Part shown: one piece after another, positions 53,513 to 64,000 of the stretch
Layout: the number at the start of each line of letters is the position of its first letter
How positions within the stretch are numbered: position 1 is the stretch's first letter
Source of the DNA: Plasmopara viticola
Lineage: Eukaryota; Oomycota; Peronosporomycetes; Peronosporales; Peronosporaceae
Length of the DNA: 64,000 nt
NCBI GenBank assembly: GCA_001695595.3
Contig: MBPM02000060.1
Location: 372,001-436,000, forward strand
Direction: 5' to 3'
Translations under genes and position numbers: made by a program
The notes under the pieces: model-generated
Database searches by the model: none
What the model saw: the letters and a program-made list of their open reading frames with translations, nothing else
Told to the model about the DNA's origin: nothing

Positions 53513-56500
53513 CTGAAGTATTAGCTTTGACAATTTTGTTGATTTGTCGAAGAAATACATTGGATTGTTGTGATGGAATAAATGTGACAGGCATATTTTC
53601 TTGCCATCAATGGGAAGCAGACATCATTTTATTGAAGAAATTACATCGCGAAAAGGTTCCATTCGCATAATCGTGTCAAAAAAAAATCTTGTAGAAAATA
53701 TGCATATGATGTTGTAACAGCGTATTAAAAAGCCTTGAAAGCAATCACATCTCGTTATTCACATATGCTCATACGTGAATAAAAAAATGACTTAAATGGG
53801 CTTTGCTATAAGAAATACCTCTCAGGCCCTTTATTATTCCCAAAATATTATATAAGAATCCCACAAGTAAAGTAAACAGTTGGCTCATTTGGACTTATAA
53901 CCTTGCTTAAAAATGGTGATGACGCGTGGTCGGTACAGCGAGCTCAGAACCACAAAAAAGAGCGACTGAGAGTGTATCGGATGCACCAGCGTCTTTGATG
54001 ATACAGATGGTAAAGCAGAGAAAGAAGCGAGAGGAATATTTGTGTGGTAGCCTCGTTCAGAAAATTTAATATTTTAGTTTGAAACAATCCAAACGTTTGC
54101 TCGACCGAGTAAGGGTAAATCTTTCATTTGTCATCTTTTACGATGAAGTGATATCAACCAGCTAGAGCATCGTGATACTTTCTTTACCAAACAGATGTAT
54201 TTCGGCGAAACGTGTTATGCTTATTGAAACAACAAGCCTTTTTAAGCGGCATTTGTGCAGAAATTAAACTATATTTTGACTGAGAATGATCTATTGGCCA
54301 GACCGTTCTGTTTGGTCCGGTTGCTTATCTTAGTGTTTCGGAAGTCTAGGCACAATAATATAGCGGAAAAACAGTTTCTCACGTTGATGCGCTCAAAGAG
54401 TCATAGCATGTGGCTTAATTCTTTCGACCATTATGTGTGCACTAGAGATCCACAAGCCAGGCTTGCATACTCGTGAGCGAAGCTCCAAAATTGGTGATCG
54501 TTAGCATCTTTAGAGCTAACCGAATTTTTTTTTGGTTCCGTCAGGACTCCATAACTACTTAGGAGTGAGATATATTTTTTCTTTTTTGTGATAAATAGAA
54601 ATACTGGCCACAACTTATTGTTCATATGTATACACAGATGCCCGCGGATTGTATCATACATTTCCATTCATATTCCTCAAAAATTGCCTTGTCTTTGTAT
54701 CAATTTTCGATACATCGCGTCACTTGTAGCCCACTAGCTGGTAATGCAGACGATTGTGGTACAAATATCGGGAAGTGCAATGCGTAACAGTCAAAATAAT
54801 CCTTTTCAGCCTTTATCGAGCTTATTAAGGCCGTTTGATAGAAATATTAGATGCAATGTCACGTATCGACAAAGATGCGATAAGTTGTCAGTGATCATGT
54901 TTGTTCTGGCCTTTACAAGCACAAAAGAATATAAAATATGTTATTCGCGCGTCAAAAATGTATTGAACTGGATACAAATTTATACAGCTCAAATCGGTAT
55001 AACTGCCAACTACCTGGACGCTACTGTCGCCTAAAGGCTCAGTGAAAGCACCGTCAAGTTCATGTAAAAGCAACATTTTAGTCGTGTTTGTCACTCTTGC
55101 AGGAACACAACTCACAAAAAAGTGACTTTGAAGCTTTGTTAAACCCTTAGACATCTACAAAGGGAAGTAAAGGTAGTTTTTGTTTAACACTTTAAAAGCC
55201 GTTTTTACGTGAAAACAAACAAACCAACAACCAAAACAGATGATGGTTTGTATGACACATCAAAACGTAAAAGCGTGCGACGAGCTGTCGCTATTTGTGC
55301 AGTCGCTTGATTCCAAAACGTGCTAGCTATAATTGACATGAAGTTTATCGGCTAAAGATATAGAGCTTCTTAACTTTAATAGCTTTTAGTTGCAAGTTAA
55401 AAAGCGAGATATGACGTCTCTTTCGGCTCGGGAGTCACCGAAGCATCAATATTTTGAAGCTGATAATTGAAGATCAACCTGCTTTGCTACTAGCGGAACG
55501 CTAGCAAGACACGATGCCGACGCTAGACCGAGTCGGTATAAGCGTAAGGCATTGATCAGAAAATCGGCGAAGGCAAAGATTTGTTCCTAAATAAAGCCTT
55601 TCATAAATCAGACCCACAACTTGAAAGCAAACTTGCCTATTGCGTCTGCCTCATCTGCCTTAATTACCAATCAATCGTCTACCCCATATTATGAAGCACT
55701 TTAAACGTGTGACTGGTCGTGACATAAAGCCAGGCTTTATCATAAAAGTTAGCACTTCACCGAAAAAAGTCTTACCAAAAGGTGTCTCCTGACGCAAGAC
55801 GGTTGCCTATTGATACGAGTTTGCCTACCGATGTGTTTCGATGGATATCGGCATGAATAAATTCTGTTAAAATTGTTGAAGTGCATTGAGTGCGGATTCA
55901 AATTAACTTGGACTGCATTCTATTGCACGTGTTGATTTCTGGAGACCAAGGATAATGAAAGTGATTGCATTGAGGTGCTATTCCTTTCGCTTTTTTTTTA
56001 TTTTATGTTTCAAGTCACCGCTGTTGATGCTTGTAACCCGGAACTTTTTGACGTAAGCGGAGTTGTTTACTATATGGTAGTATATTTTCCTGCATACACC
56101 CGTATTGCAAGGTGGTGTAAAATCCAAGACAGTAAGCAGCATATAAAGCCAATCTTTTGCTCACGCAAGTATATTGACGATTCGAGGCCTCGCAGTGCGT
56201 TTAGAATAAAATTAACTCCCTGTAAATCTTAACGAATAGCTTCACTGCTCGGACGACTGCTGGCTTCTACAGGCCGTTGCATTCGTATCTTTTCCTGCTT
56301 TCAAGCATCGGGTACACATGATTCAGGGCTCAGACAGTACAGACGCAGGTATTTCTGGTGGCAGCATACGACGTAGGGTGTAACTCGGTGATACTCTTCA
56401 ATTCCATCTTGAAAAGGAGAGGAAACGATAATTCTCTTCTCGATCAAGGAGTAGAAGATTACTACTAAGGTAGCCCAAATGCGTGTAATTCTCTCCGACT

Positions 56501-59500
56501 CAAGTGATCGGATCAAGAAGCTGGGTACTTCATTGTAAAACAATTTTACTGTGTATTTTGTGCACTGGATGTATAAGCAAGAACAATCGAGAAAATGATT
56601 TTTTAGCAAGCTTCGAGTTCCGCTAGTGCTCTTTCGTCCTTTCTGCTTGCAAAAAACGCATGTAATGTATAAGTATAAATTGCACAAAAATCTAAAGCCT
56701 ATTAATGAGGAGCTGCTTCTCGGACACGTCAACGCGACTGTATTTATAAACAGGCGAAAGGTAACATCGCCTCGCACTTGTTTTCTTGACTGCGTGCCGC
56801 AACGAGTAGATTTTTTATTAGAATAATAATTCGAATGAGGTATGATTACAGACAAGCTTGCCTATTCAAAATGTTTTGAGTGATAGCTCGCTCAAGACTG
56901 AAAACTAAATGGGATTTGTGGACCTGTCAATTCAGATTCAGCAGCAATGGAATAAAGTGTTGCCGGGCAAAGTATCATTTGTTGCTTTGGTTGCCGTAGA
57001 TAAAGCTCATAATTCGTGTATGTCTCGTAGAGACCCCTTCTATCCATTGACGTTTCACAAAATGCCCGTTGCTATGTCTTACAGTACTTTGTTATCGTCG
57101 CCTCTTCGAATTTTAGTAAAGAAGATCGAAACTAAGCTCAGGCGCATGACCCGTACAAACAGCTCAATTGGCATTTGTATCTATCTCTATGCTTTTGCGC
57201 CGTAAACCTCAACCGTAAACATGTAGTTGAGCATTTGGGCACACTAATGTGGAGTTGTACCTCTAAGAAATTCGAGCATTATTGGATGGGTCCGCTACTT
57301 AATTTGTTAACATTGTCAAAGTCTAGTTTTTGCTGACTCAAATTATTCAATCGTAGTAAGATACAAGACAATACCAAAGAGCAAAACATCTGCTTGCTAT
57401 GTTTAAGTTTTTAAATCATCCTTAGACGACAAAATAAATAAGGCACACATGACATAAGCGTTCGCAAGCGATAGGGTCCTTCACACAAATAGTGCTTACA
57501 CATTAGGAAATACTATATATTGCATTTGGAAAGCGCACTGCAACCCGCGTGACGATTTTTGGCAGTTGGAGCATATCTCGTCGACTGGGCAATTTTTGAC
57601 AAATACATTAGATACCAAGGCTGATTTGGGCCTTCCTCAAAATGACAATCAACGACCCATCAATACCTATAAGTTGACTAACAGAATGAAGAGGCATAAA
57701 CAGTCTGAAAGATAATGGCACTTTCGTCCATGAGCACAGGACTATCGAAGCAGACCAGAACACACAGCAGGAATGCATGTGAGTCCTTCGTTCCGACGGT
57801 GGTTTCAATTTAAGAAGTAGTTATCCTTGCGATTCCTGCAAACATTCGTAGAGACATAAGTACGCGGTCATTCGACCGCACTGACTTATAATTAGTCCAC
57901 GATTGATGCAGCTTATCGAGACGCAGTCAGCCAAAAAGTGATTGAGAACAAGTTAAATGTTAGCATGATGACCTAACGAGTTTAAACAAATCCGATAATT
58001 ACAATACGCGATTGGGTGAAGAATTTAATACAAAGACTAAGGATACCCATGGCTCAATTATATGGATTGCAAAAGGTTGCAACGTCGCACTATAGATAAA
58101 TTTTCACCAATAAAGTATAGAATCTTGATTGACAAGGGTTTGTAAAAAAATGTTATCCGTCAAATATCAGATCTTTATAGACGATATTCATCGCATATTA
58201 TACATAAAATAATTCACTTGTAAGCTGCACAAAATATACTGACTGGACTGTATCTTTCGATCGCAAGAGGTAGTTGAGCACACTAGCAACGACATAAAAT
58301 TTTGCTGGATATCAAGCTAATGGCCAGGAAATCTAGCCTCACACCGCTCACAACGCGGTCGGCGCTTGGCTAGTTCTATACATTTCACAAGTGCTGTGAT
58401 ATTTTCCGTCCGTCTATCGACAATTCGCGGACGAAACTGTCGTTGAGCATCGCTTTCTCGCCTTTATTTTCGTCCAGATTTTATGAATTGATTTTTCCTG
58501 ACTCACGAACTTGTCTCGTCTCAAATGTAATACGAATATATATTACTAAGATTGGCATGACAGGAAGTTTTTGACCTATCCCGAGGACTACATTGCATTC
58601 GAGCTCTCTACTTGGCTAAACGCGATGGTTTTACTGCAAACGAGCTCGGAACACTAATTTATAATACAGAAAACGAGTTCCAGGTCGACGCGGCAATTAT
58701 GGACGCTAAACGAACGGAGTTGCGGCTAGAGGCAGTCAAAGCAATCGAGCGGCGCCGGCAGCTTACGTATTATACGCAATTGTATGTAAAAAACATTATA
58801 AGTAACTTTTACCGCGTAATAATGTGAGTCTGTGTAATGTGGCATGTAATCAATTGTATAGTACACCGAAATCAGCATATTGTTTGTAGTTAAGAAGTAA
58901 GGTTGAGAAGAATTTATGACTCAATTTTATTTTCGTCACATTAATTCTATGCATCTGTTTCAAACAGCTTACGATTTCATGCCGCACTTACGGTTCTCGT
59001 ACTTAAATCAAATACATAGGGACCAGCCTTCAAGGGCTAAAATTTAATTACTGAACAAATATTTCACTATTCAATTTAAAAGTACTGATAATCAAATAGT
59101 ATATTCATTACTATAATGGTTTAGTGTTGTGTAGAAAAAAAATGTTTTAGTTACATTGACTGTGCTTGATGTATTTTTATCAAAACAGCGCATTGACTCA
59201 CTGTATTGAAAGTACAAATTCTAGCAGCATGCTGATAAAGTAAGTTTCTGAGTAATCTAACCTTAAGAACAATGAACAAGATTGAGCAACAAAATTGTAC
59301 AGAATGTCAATACCGCAACAAAATTCGTGATGATCGGGAAAGGCATTTTTAAAAGAGGCCATATATCATTGCTTAGCATACGCACGATCAGAAACTTATG
59401 TATCTTGGCCATCATCCTACGACTTTAAGCGATATTTGGTGTAGCGCATGACACTAGCTAAAACTCGAAAGTAGAGGAGGCCCTTCGATGGGCTGATATT

Positions 59501-59527
59501 GAATGTGTCTGATTGAGGCTGACACTC
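53513..59527. other. Gene desert
   Basis: No gene recognised. Chance frames reach 184 codons on the minus strand at 56855-56301 but their composition (Ser/Arg/Tyr/Leu, many Cys) is not convincing. 56945-57010 is related to 29400-29490. Confidence 0.45.
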
Positions 59528-59905
59528 GGTGTGACGTAATCGTCGTCACCGGCAGGTTTGCCGGTAACGGCTATTATGACATATGATCGCATTAGTACTA
59601 TCCATAAAGAAAGGGGATTGCATAGCTTTAAACCAGAAGAAGGAACCATATGCTCCATAATAATCATTGAAGGTTAAAGGACTTTATTGGCTGATTTAAT
59701 CTAGGATGTGCAAAAAGTCAAATGGAGCAAGAAAGAATGATAGCCTTAAGAATGGAAGCTGTTAATGGCTGATCAGTACAAAAACTCGCGATGGCTCCTC
59801 AATCCCTCTCTTTTCTCAGTTTGCTTTAGGCGCCCCGCTCGCTGCCCGAGCCTCGTTCTACGACCGCTCTTAAAAGAAAGATTTCTCCGCGACTGCGCTA
59901 CATAG
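59528..59905 (+). repeat. Decayed gypsy 5' LTR
   Basis: Colinear with the solo LTR at 38563. Contains the dyad ACCGGCAGGTTTGCCGGT near 59548-59566 and lies about 1 kb upstream of gag-like sequence in the same orientation. Exact ends are not defined. Confidence 0.6.
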
Positions 59906-60949
59906 TAGCATTTGTCGTGTCAAGTTCAAGAGTTATAGGCAATGTGCTCGTGGTCACAGAGTGAGAAACGAGTCATGTTGTAAATATCGGAGCGAGCCAC
60001 ATAGTAGTAGATTACAAAGGGCAGTCTTTAAGCACGAAATTAAGTATAATGGTTGGTTAATGCGGTTGCGCGCTAGTGTGGTACTGATATCTGAAACTCC
60101 TTCAGTTGGTCTGTGGTTTAGTGCTCTTGACTTGATGATAAGTCCCTGTATTGTTTCTTTAATCACGGAGAATAGTCTTCAAATAAGTTATCCATCTAGT
60201 CTTCTTCAATAGAAATCGTGGAAAACCAGCTATCTTTGAGTTTGGTCACCACATAAAAAAATTATATGAGAAAAAAATCTCATAATAAAATATTTACAAT
60301 TACAAATTTGCTTGAGTTAGAGCATCGTGGGCCGTATATTGTGATGAATGCAAATTAACAACAATTGATCCACATCCATTACTACTGAGTTGTTTGTCTT
60401 CGTTGTACAAGAAGAAGAAAGACTCGGAAGCCACAAACCGTTTGTTAACTCCTCTGAGCTTCTAACGGACCGTAACGAGGAGCTCGTATATGCTGAAACA
60501 GCTTAAGCTTGTCCGAATTTCCTTAACACAATCCCGAATTGTAAGGACTCGGTCGCCATATATTTAGTGCACAAAGTCGCTGACATCGCTTTTCAGCACA
60601 CACACAAAAATTTAATAGAAGGTTTCGCTGGCCACTCTTTCCATTGGTACAAAAAAGTGTAAATATAAAACAAAATCCAATAAGTTTCTCGTTCTATTCT
60701 TAGATTGGTTAAGGTCTAGTGGATTATACGAAGAATCCAACAAGTATAGCCCAACGAAGAGGCCGTATAATTGAGGGCCCATAACCAAATCCACAACCTC
60801 GTCAACAGACCAGAATAAGTGCTTTCGAAAACAACGGAACTTAACGGCCAGTGCCGCGCTCAAGCTCACCAGCGCCGACTCAGCAAGCTGTGGCAAGTGC
60901 CAATGGCTCGGCGGTGTAACCGCTTAGGGTAATAGCTGCAAACATAATC

Positions 60950-63900
60950 GTACTGTAAACGCCGAGGAACTCCTTCTGCGGCAACAGGACTTTTACGCAA
61001 CAAATACTGTTGAATCTCATTCAGCAACTACAGCAACATCAAGCTGAGGCGCAACAGTATAATGAGCGCTTCGAATCTTTGTCGCATCAAAAGGCGAGCA
61101 GAATAAATACGATCCTTCTGTTCAAAGAATTTGGCAAAAATATTGTATAAAATATCTTAACAACAGAACACTACTACGCCAATAAACGCCACTTAATGAC
61201 AACAGAGTCGCCAGACTTTGGAACGCTTGTCTCAAGAATTTTAGGAAAATTCGAACCAGACTAGTGCCGTGCTTTTATAACAGGCTGCAAGCGTATGAAT
61301 GTGCACAAGACATGGGCACTCTTCAAAATTGAAGTTTAGGCGTATGAATTTCGAATATGATCTTCAAGAGCGGGATTAAGCTTAGATTATAGGACAATCA
61401 TCCATTAGTACGCCTCCAAATTCCAGGATTTGATGTCCCAAACTGAATTGTGAATTGGCAAAGCAAATCGTTTTCCCGAGGGTTTTACAAAAAGACCGCA
61501 CAGAAGATCGAGAAAGAAATTCTTTGTGCCTCCAAATCGTAAATCGGTCGAGTCAATCAGGACGGTGCCCGTAATTTTGAGCTATCCTGCGAGTAAGTCA
61601 AGACCTCAGAAACCAAAGCGTTTGAATAGAAAAAGGACAAAACGACGCCTAGAGAACTCACAGGGCGCAAGACTCCTCACATCAACAAGGAGCGCCAAGC
61701 GACAATTTAATAAAGCCAGCAGAATCCTACATCGGCTAGATGGGCAGTTGAACAAGGTTCAGAGAATTAAAAGCCGCAAAATTCGTTAGAACGTTCTCAT
61801 CAGCAAAATCATCATATCCGCCAAGGAATAACGCAGCTCATCTTCACTAATCAATTCTTGAGAATGTTGCTTTACGTCAGAGACATTGAGGCTGTCTTCG
61901 TTGCCAACCCGCATAATATTAAGAAGACCGAGCGCTTTGAGAATCAAGGATGGGCACTGCCTAAGGAAAATCTGTCGTTTGAAACGCTACGCAAGTATGC
62001 GGACACAGTTTTCGCGCAGAACTTTCTTGCGAGACACTTCCAGTGCGAGAAGTTATTGAGCACGAAGTGTTGCTCTAAGTTGATACGAGAAGGATATCCA
62101 TTAAACAATAGCACCAGAGGCCTGACCAGCGTGGGAAAATCCAAGAATGGACCAAAGAGGTGATTTAAGCAGGCCTTATTTGACCAATCACTTCTGCCTT
62201 TTCAACACCAACATTTTATCTCAAAAAGCATGTAGACTGGCGCGTTGTGCACATTTAAGCGACGATATTGCCGGCGATATTGACGCCGCATAGAAAAGAC
62301 ATCATTAATGCCATATCCGGAAGTCATTGGTTTTCGTACATGGACCTACTTAAAATTTACTATCAATTCAAATCGTGTTAATCGAATATTTCATCCAGCG
62401 CTGTTCTAAACCCAGATGGACTGTTTGAGTGTTCAATCACTGCCATCAGACTGGGGGAGAGTTGCTTCGACGACATCTACGTGTTTAAGCAAAGTAGAAG
62501 TCGCAGACCAGGTTACGGCCTTGGACCGTGCACTTAATTGGTGTGACGAACAGCAATTTTCAATCAAGTTGTCAAGGCGCCAATTCTGTGTGGATATGAT
62601 TTGATGCTGAAAGGTTTCGTCAACCGATAAAGGGTCCAAATGCTCCCCAATAAGGTTAAGATCATCGCAAAATCGCCTGTACTTAAGACATAGAATATAA
62701 TGGAGTGCTTCCTACGCAATACAGTATATGTCTTAAGGTTCTGCAAAGACTTTGCGCGATGCAGAGCCAATCCACGACTGTTCGGGAATAATGTCCTCGA
62801 GAAGCCATCGAGCTCTCGGAGAATCAACTTCGCTGCTTCACGAAGCTCAAGCGTCGCTTGACGTCGGCATATCTTCTTAGTCTTGTGGACTTTTTGAAAT
62901 CATTTGGTATACACATGAACACCTCAAAGCTTTCGATTGCATCCACTGGCCGGAAAAGCAAATCAGTCGGATTGAAAAACCCTGTTTGTGAGCAGGAACT
63001 ACTTGCAACCATGCATGCAGTAAAAGTATGGCGTGTGTATCGTCTCGATCGACCTTTTACGGTCGGAACGTTTCACACAAGTATTGCGATAATTCTGATG
63101 TAGAAGACTACATACTGCAGAGAAGCTTGGAGGCTATATAAACTTTCTGAATTTCAGCCTTCGTACAAGTGGATTCCTATTGAAACTAATTACGTGGCTG
63201 ATGCACTGTCAGAAAATTCAAATCCGAGAGTAAAGCTGCTCAAGTTAGCTTGCAAGAGCTACTGGGAGCGATTTAGGATCGCGAGACCCGCAAAGACTAT
63301 AGATGCGTGGAATAAAGACGTGTGGCGTATCCTCAAGTCGCTGAAAAAAGAAGATGTTGTGGCAAAGTTCGCATTACAGAATGGTACTTTGTATTACCAA
63401 ACCGGCGAAGATGAGACTCCACGAATGTGTAGTCTAGATGACAAAGATAAAAATCGTCTCATGTGTAAAGCCCACGATTATACGTTTGCAGGACACCCAG
63501 GATTTACAAGGCCTGTATGGCCGTACGTCGAAAGTACCCGACTAAAACGACAAAGCCCATCCAGCTCTATGTCAATACTTGCGAAATGAGTCAGCACAAA
63601 GAGACTTGGCACACTAAACCGCCAGGATTTTTTCAACATTTGGTGTTCCAAGAGGCAAAAGGTCCACATTTCCATGGATCTCGTCGTGTGCCTACCAGGG
63701 ACCGAAAAGGGTTTCAAATGCCGTCATGGAGATTGTTGCCTAACGAATTGAGCCATGCTTACCGCTGCAAAGATAATAAACGATACTGCGTGATTGGAAA
63801 GGTCTTTATGATGAAAAATATGGCATACCAAAAACCAATGTGTCCGACCGAGACAACAATTTTAATATAAGATATGGCAAGCAAGCGTGTCTGCTGTGGG

Positions 63901-64000
63901 GACACTAAACAGTTTGGCCTCGGCTCTTACGCCACAAAGTTATGGACAACCGGAAAAAGAAAACCATTTTAGTGAGGATAACCTTTGAGGTGTCGTCAAC
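60950..64000 (+). mobile_element. Ty3/gypsy retrotransposon gag-pol, decayed, truncated by window end
   Basis: In order: gag-type Gln-rich coiled coil (LLNLIQQLQQHQAEAQQ, about 61000-61060); capsid-like segment to about 61790 ending in a Lys/Arg-rich tract; reverse transcriptase (WRVV..., ISGSHWFSYMDLLKIYYQF and AVLNPDGLFECSI, with a FDDIYVF active-site box, Asp codons at 62469-62474, and CDEQQFSIKLSRRQFCVD); RNase H (QELLATMHAVKVWRVYRLDR, WIPIETNYVADALSE, 62840-63230); integrase zinc finger (KAHDYTFAGHPGFTR then CEMSQHKET) and the start of its catalytic core (MDLVV near 63675). Many stops and frameshifts, so inactive. RNase H between RT and integrase defines Ty3/gypsy. Related LTR at 59528; the 3' LTR is beyond the window. 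Confidence 0.85.

Noticed and set aside
56301..56855. 184-codon minus-strand frame
   Set aside because: Unusual composition, no domain, and no support from flanking sequence; treated as chance.
1..64000. CRISPR arrays, rRNA and tRNA genes
   Set aside because: No regularly spaced repeats, no rRNA-like stretches and no convincing tRNA cloverleaf were noticed; a covariance-model scan was not possible.

Overview
The window looks like a chromosomal segment from an oomycete of the Phytophthora/downy-mildew type. The basis is a handful of ordinary eukaryotic genes (a mucolipin-like cation channel, MRE11, a PWI/Nab2-type RNA-binding protein, an AAAP amino-acid transporter) with short GT-AG introns and no operons, separated by long AT-rich stretches of decayed transposons. 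The genus is an inference; no marker gene settles it.

Layout. 1-1597 holds the 5' part of a mucolipin-like channel gene on the minus strand, cut by the window edge. 1630-1800 is a cluster of perfect palindromes, and 1951-2639 holds an unrecognised small gene. From about 3.25 to 16.16 kb lies the main discovery: an integrated, decayed Polinton-like virus (PLV) of about 12.9 kb. It carries a double-jelly-roll major capsid protein, a penton, an adenain-type protease, an A32/FtsK-type packaging ATPase, a trimeric fibre with an S74 intramolecular chaperone, a tyrosine recombinase, a primase/superfamily 3 helicase, two GIY-YIG endonucleases and several small PLV-type proteins. Genes are packed on both strands with four very short divergent intergenic gaps. 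Most are broken by stops and frameshifts, while the integrase, penton, second GIY-YIG and a few small frames stay open. The right end looks truncated: the primase N-terminus is missing and retroelement-like debris abuts it.

18.5-24.5 kb is a normal gene island: an unrecognised minus-strand gene, a full-length single-exon MRE11, and a convergent three-exon PWI-domain gene. 24.5-39.5 kb is a gene desert with SINE-like insertions and LTR remnants. An intact AAAP amino-acid transporter sits at 39.7-41.2 kb. 41.2-59.5 kb is again desert. 59.5-64 kb contains a decayed Ty3/gypsy retrotransposon (LTR, gag, RT, RNase H, integrase) running off the window end; a related solo LTR lies at 38.6 kb.

Three copies of one ~320-bp element (24.85, 34.52 and 42.96 kb) each carry a pentanucleotide-like tail and their own perfect 11-13 bp target-site duplication, which shows a mobile SINE-like family. 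The PLV genes would have formed one programme in the living virus: integrase for insertion, primase-helicase for copying, MCP/penton/protease/ATPase/fibre for building and filling the virion. In this copy that programme is dead as a whole.
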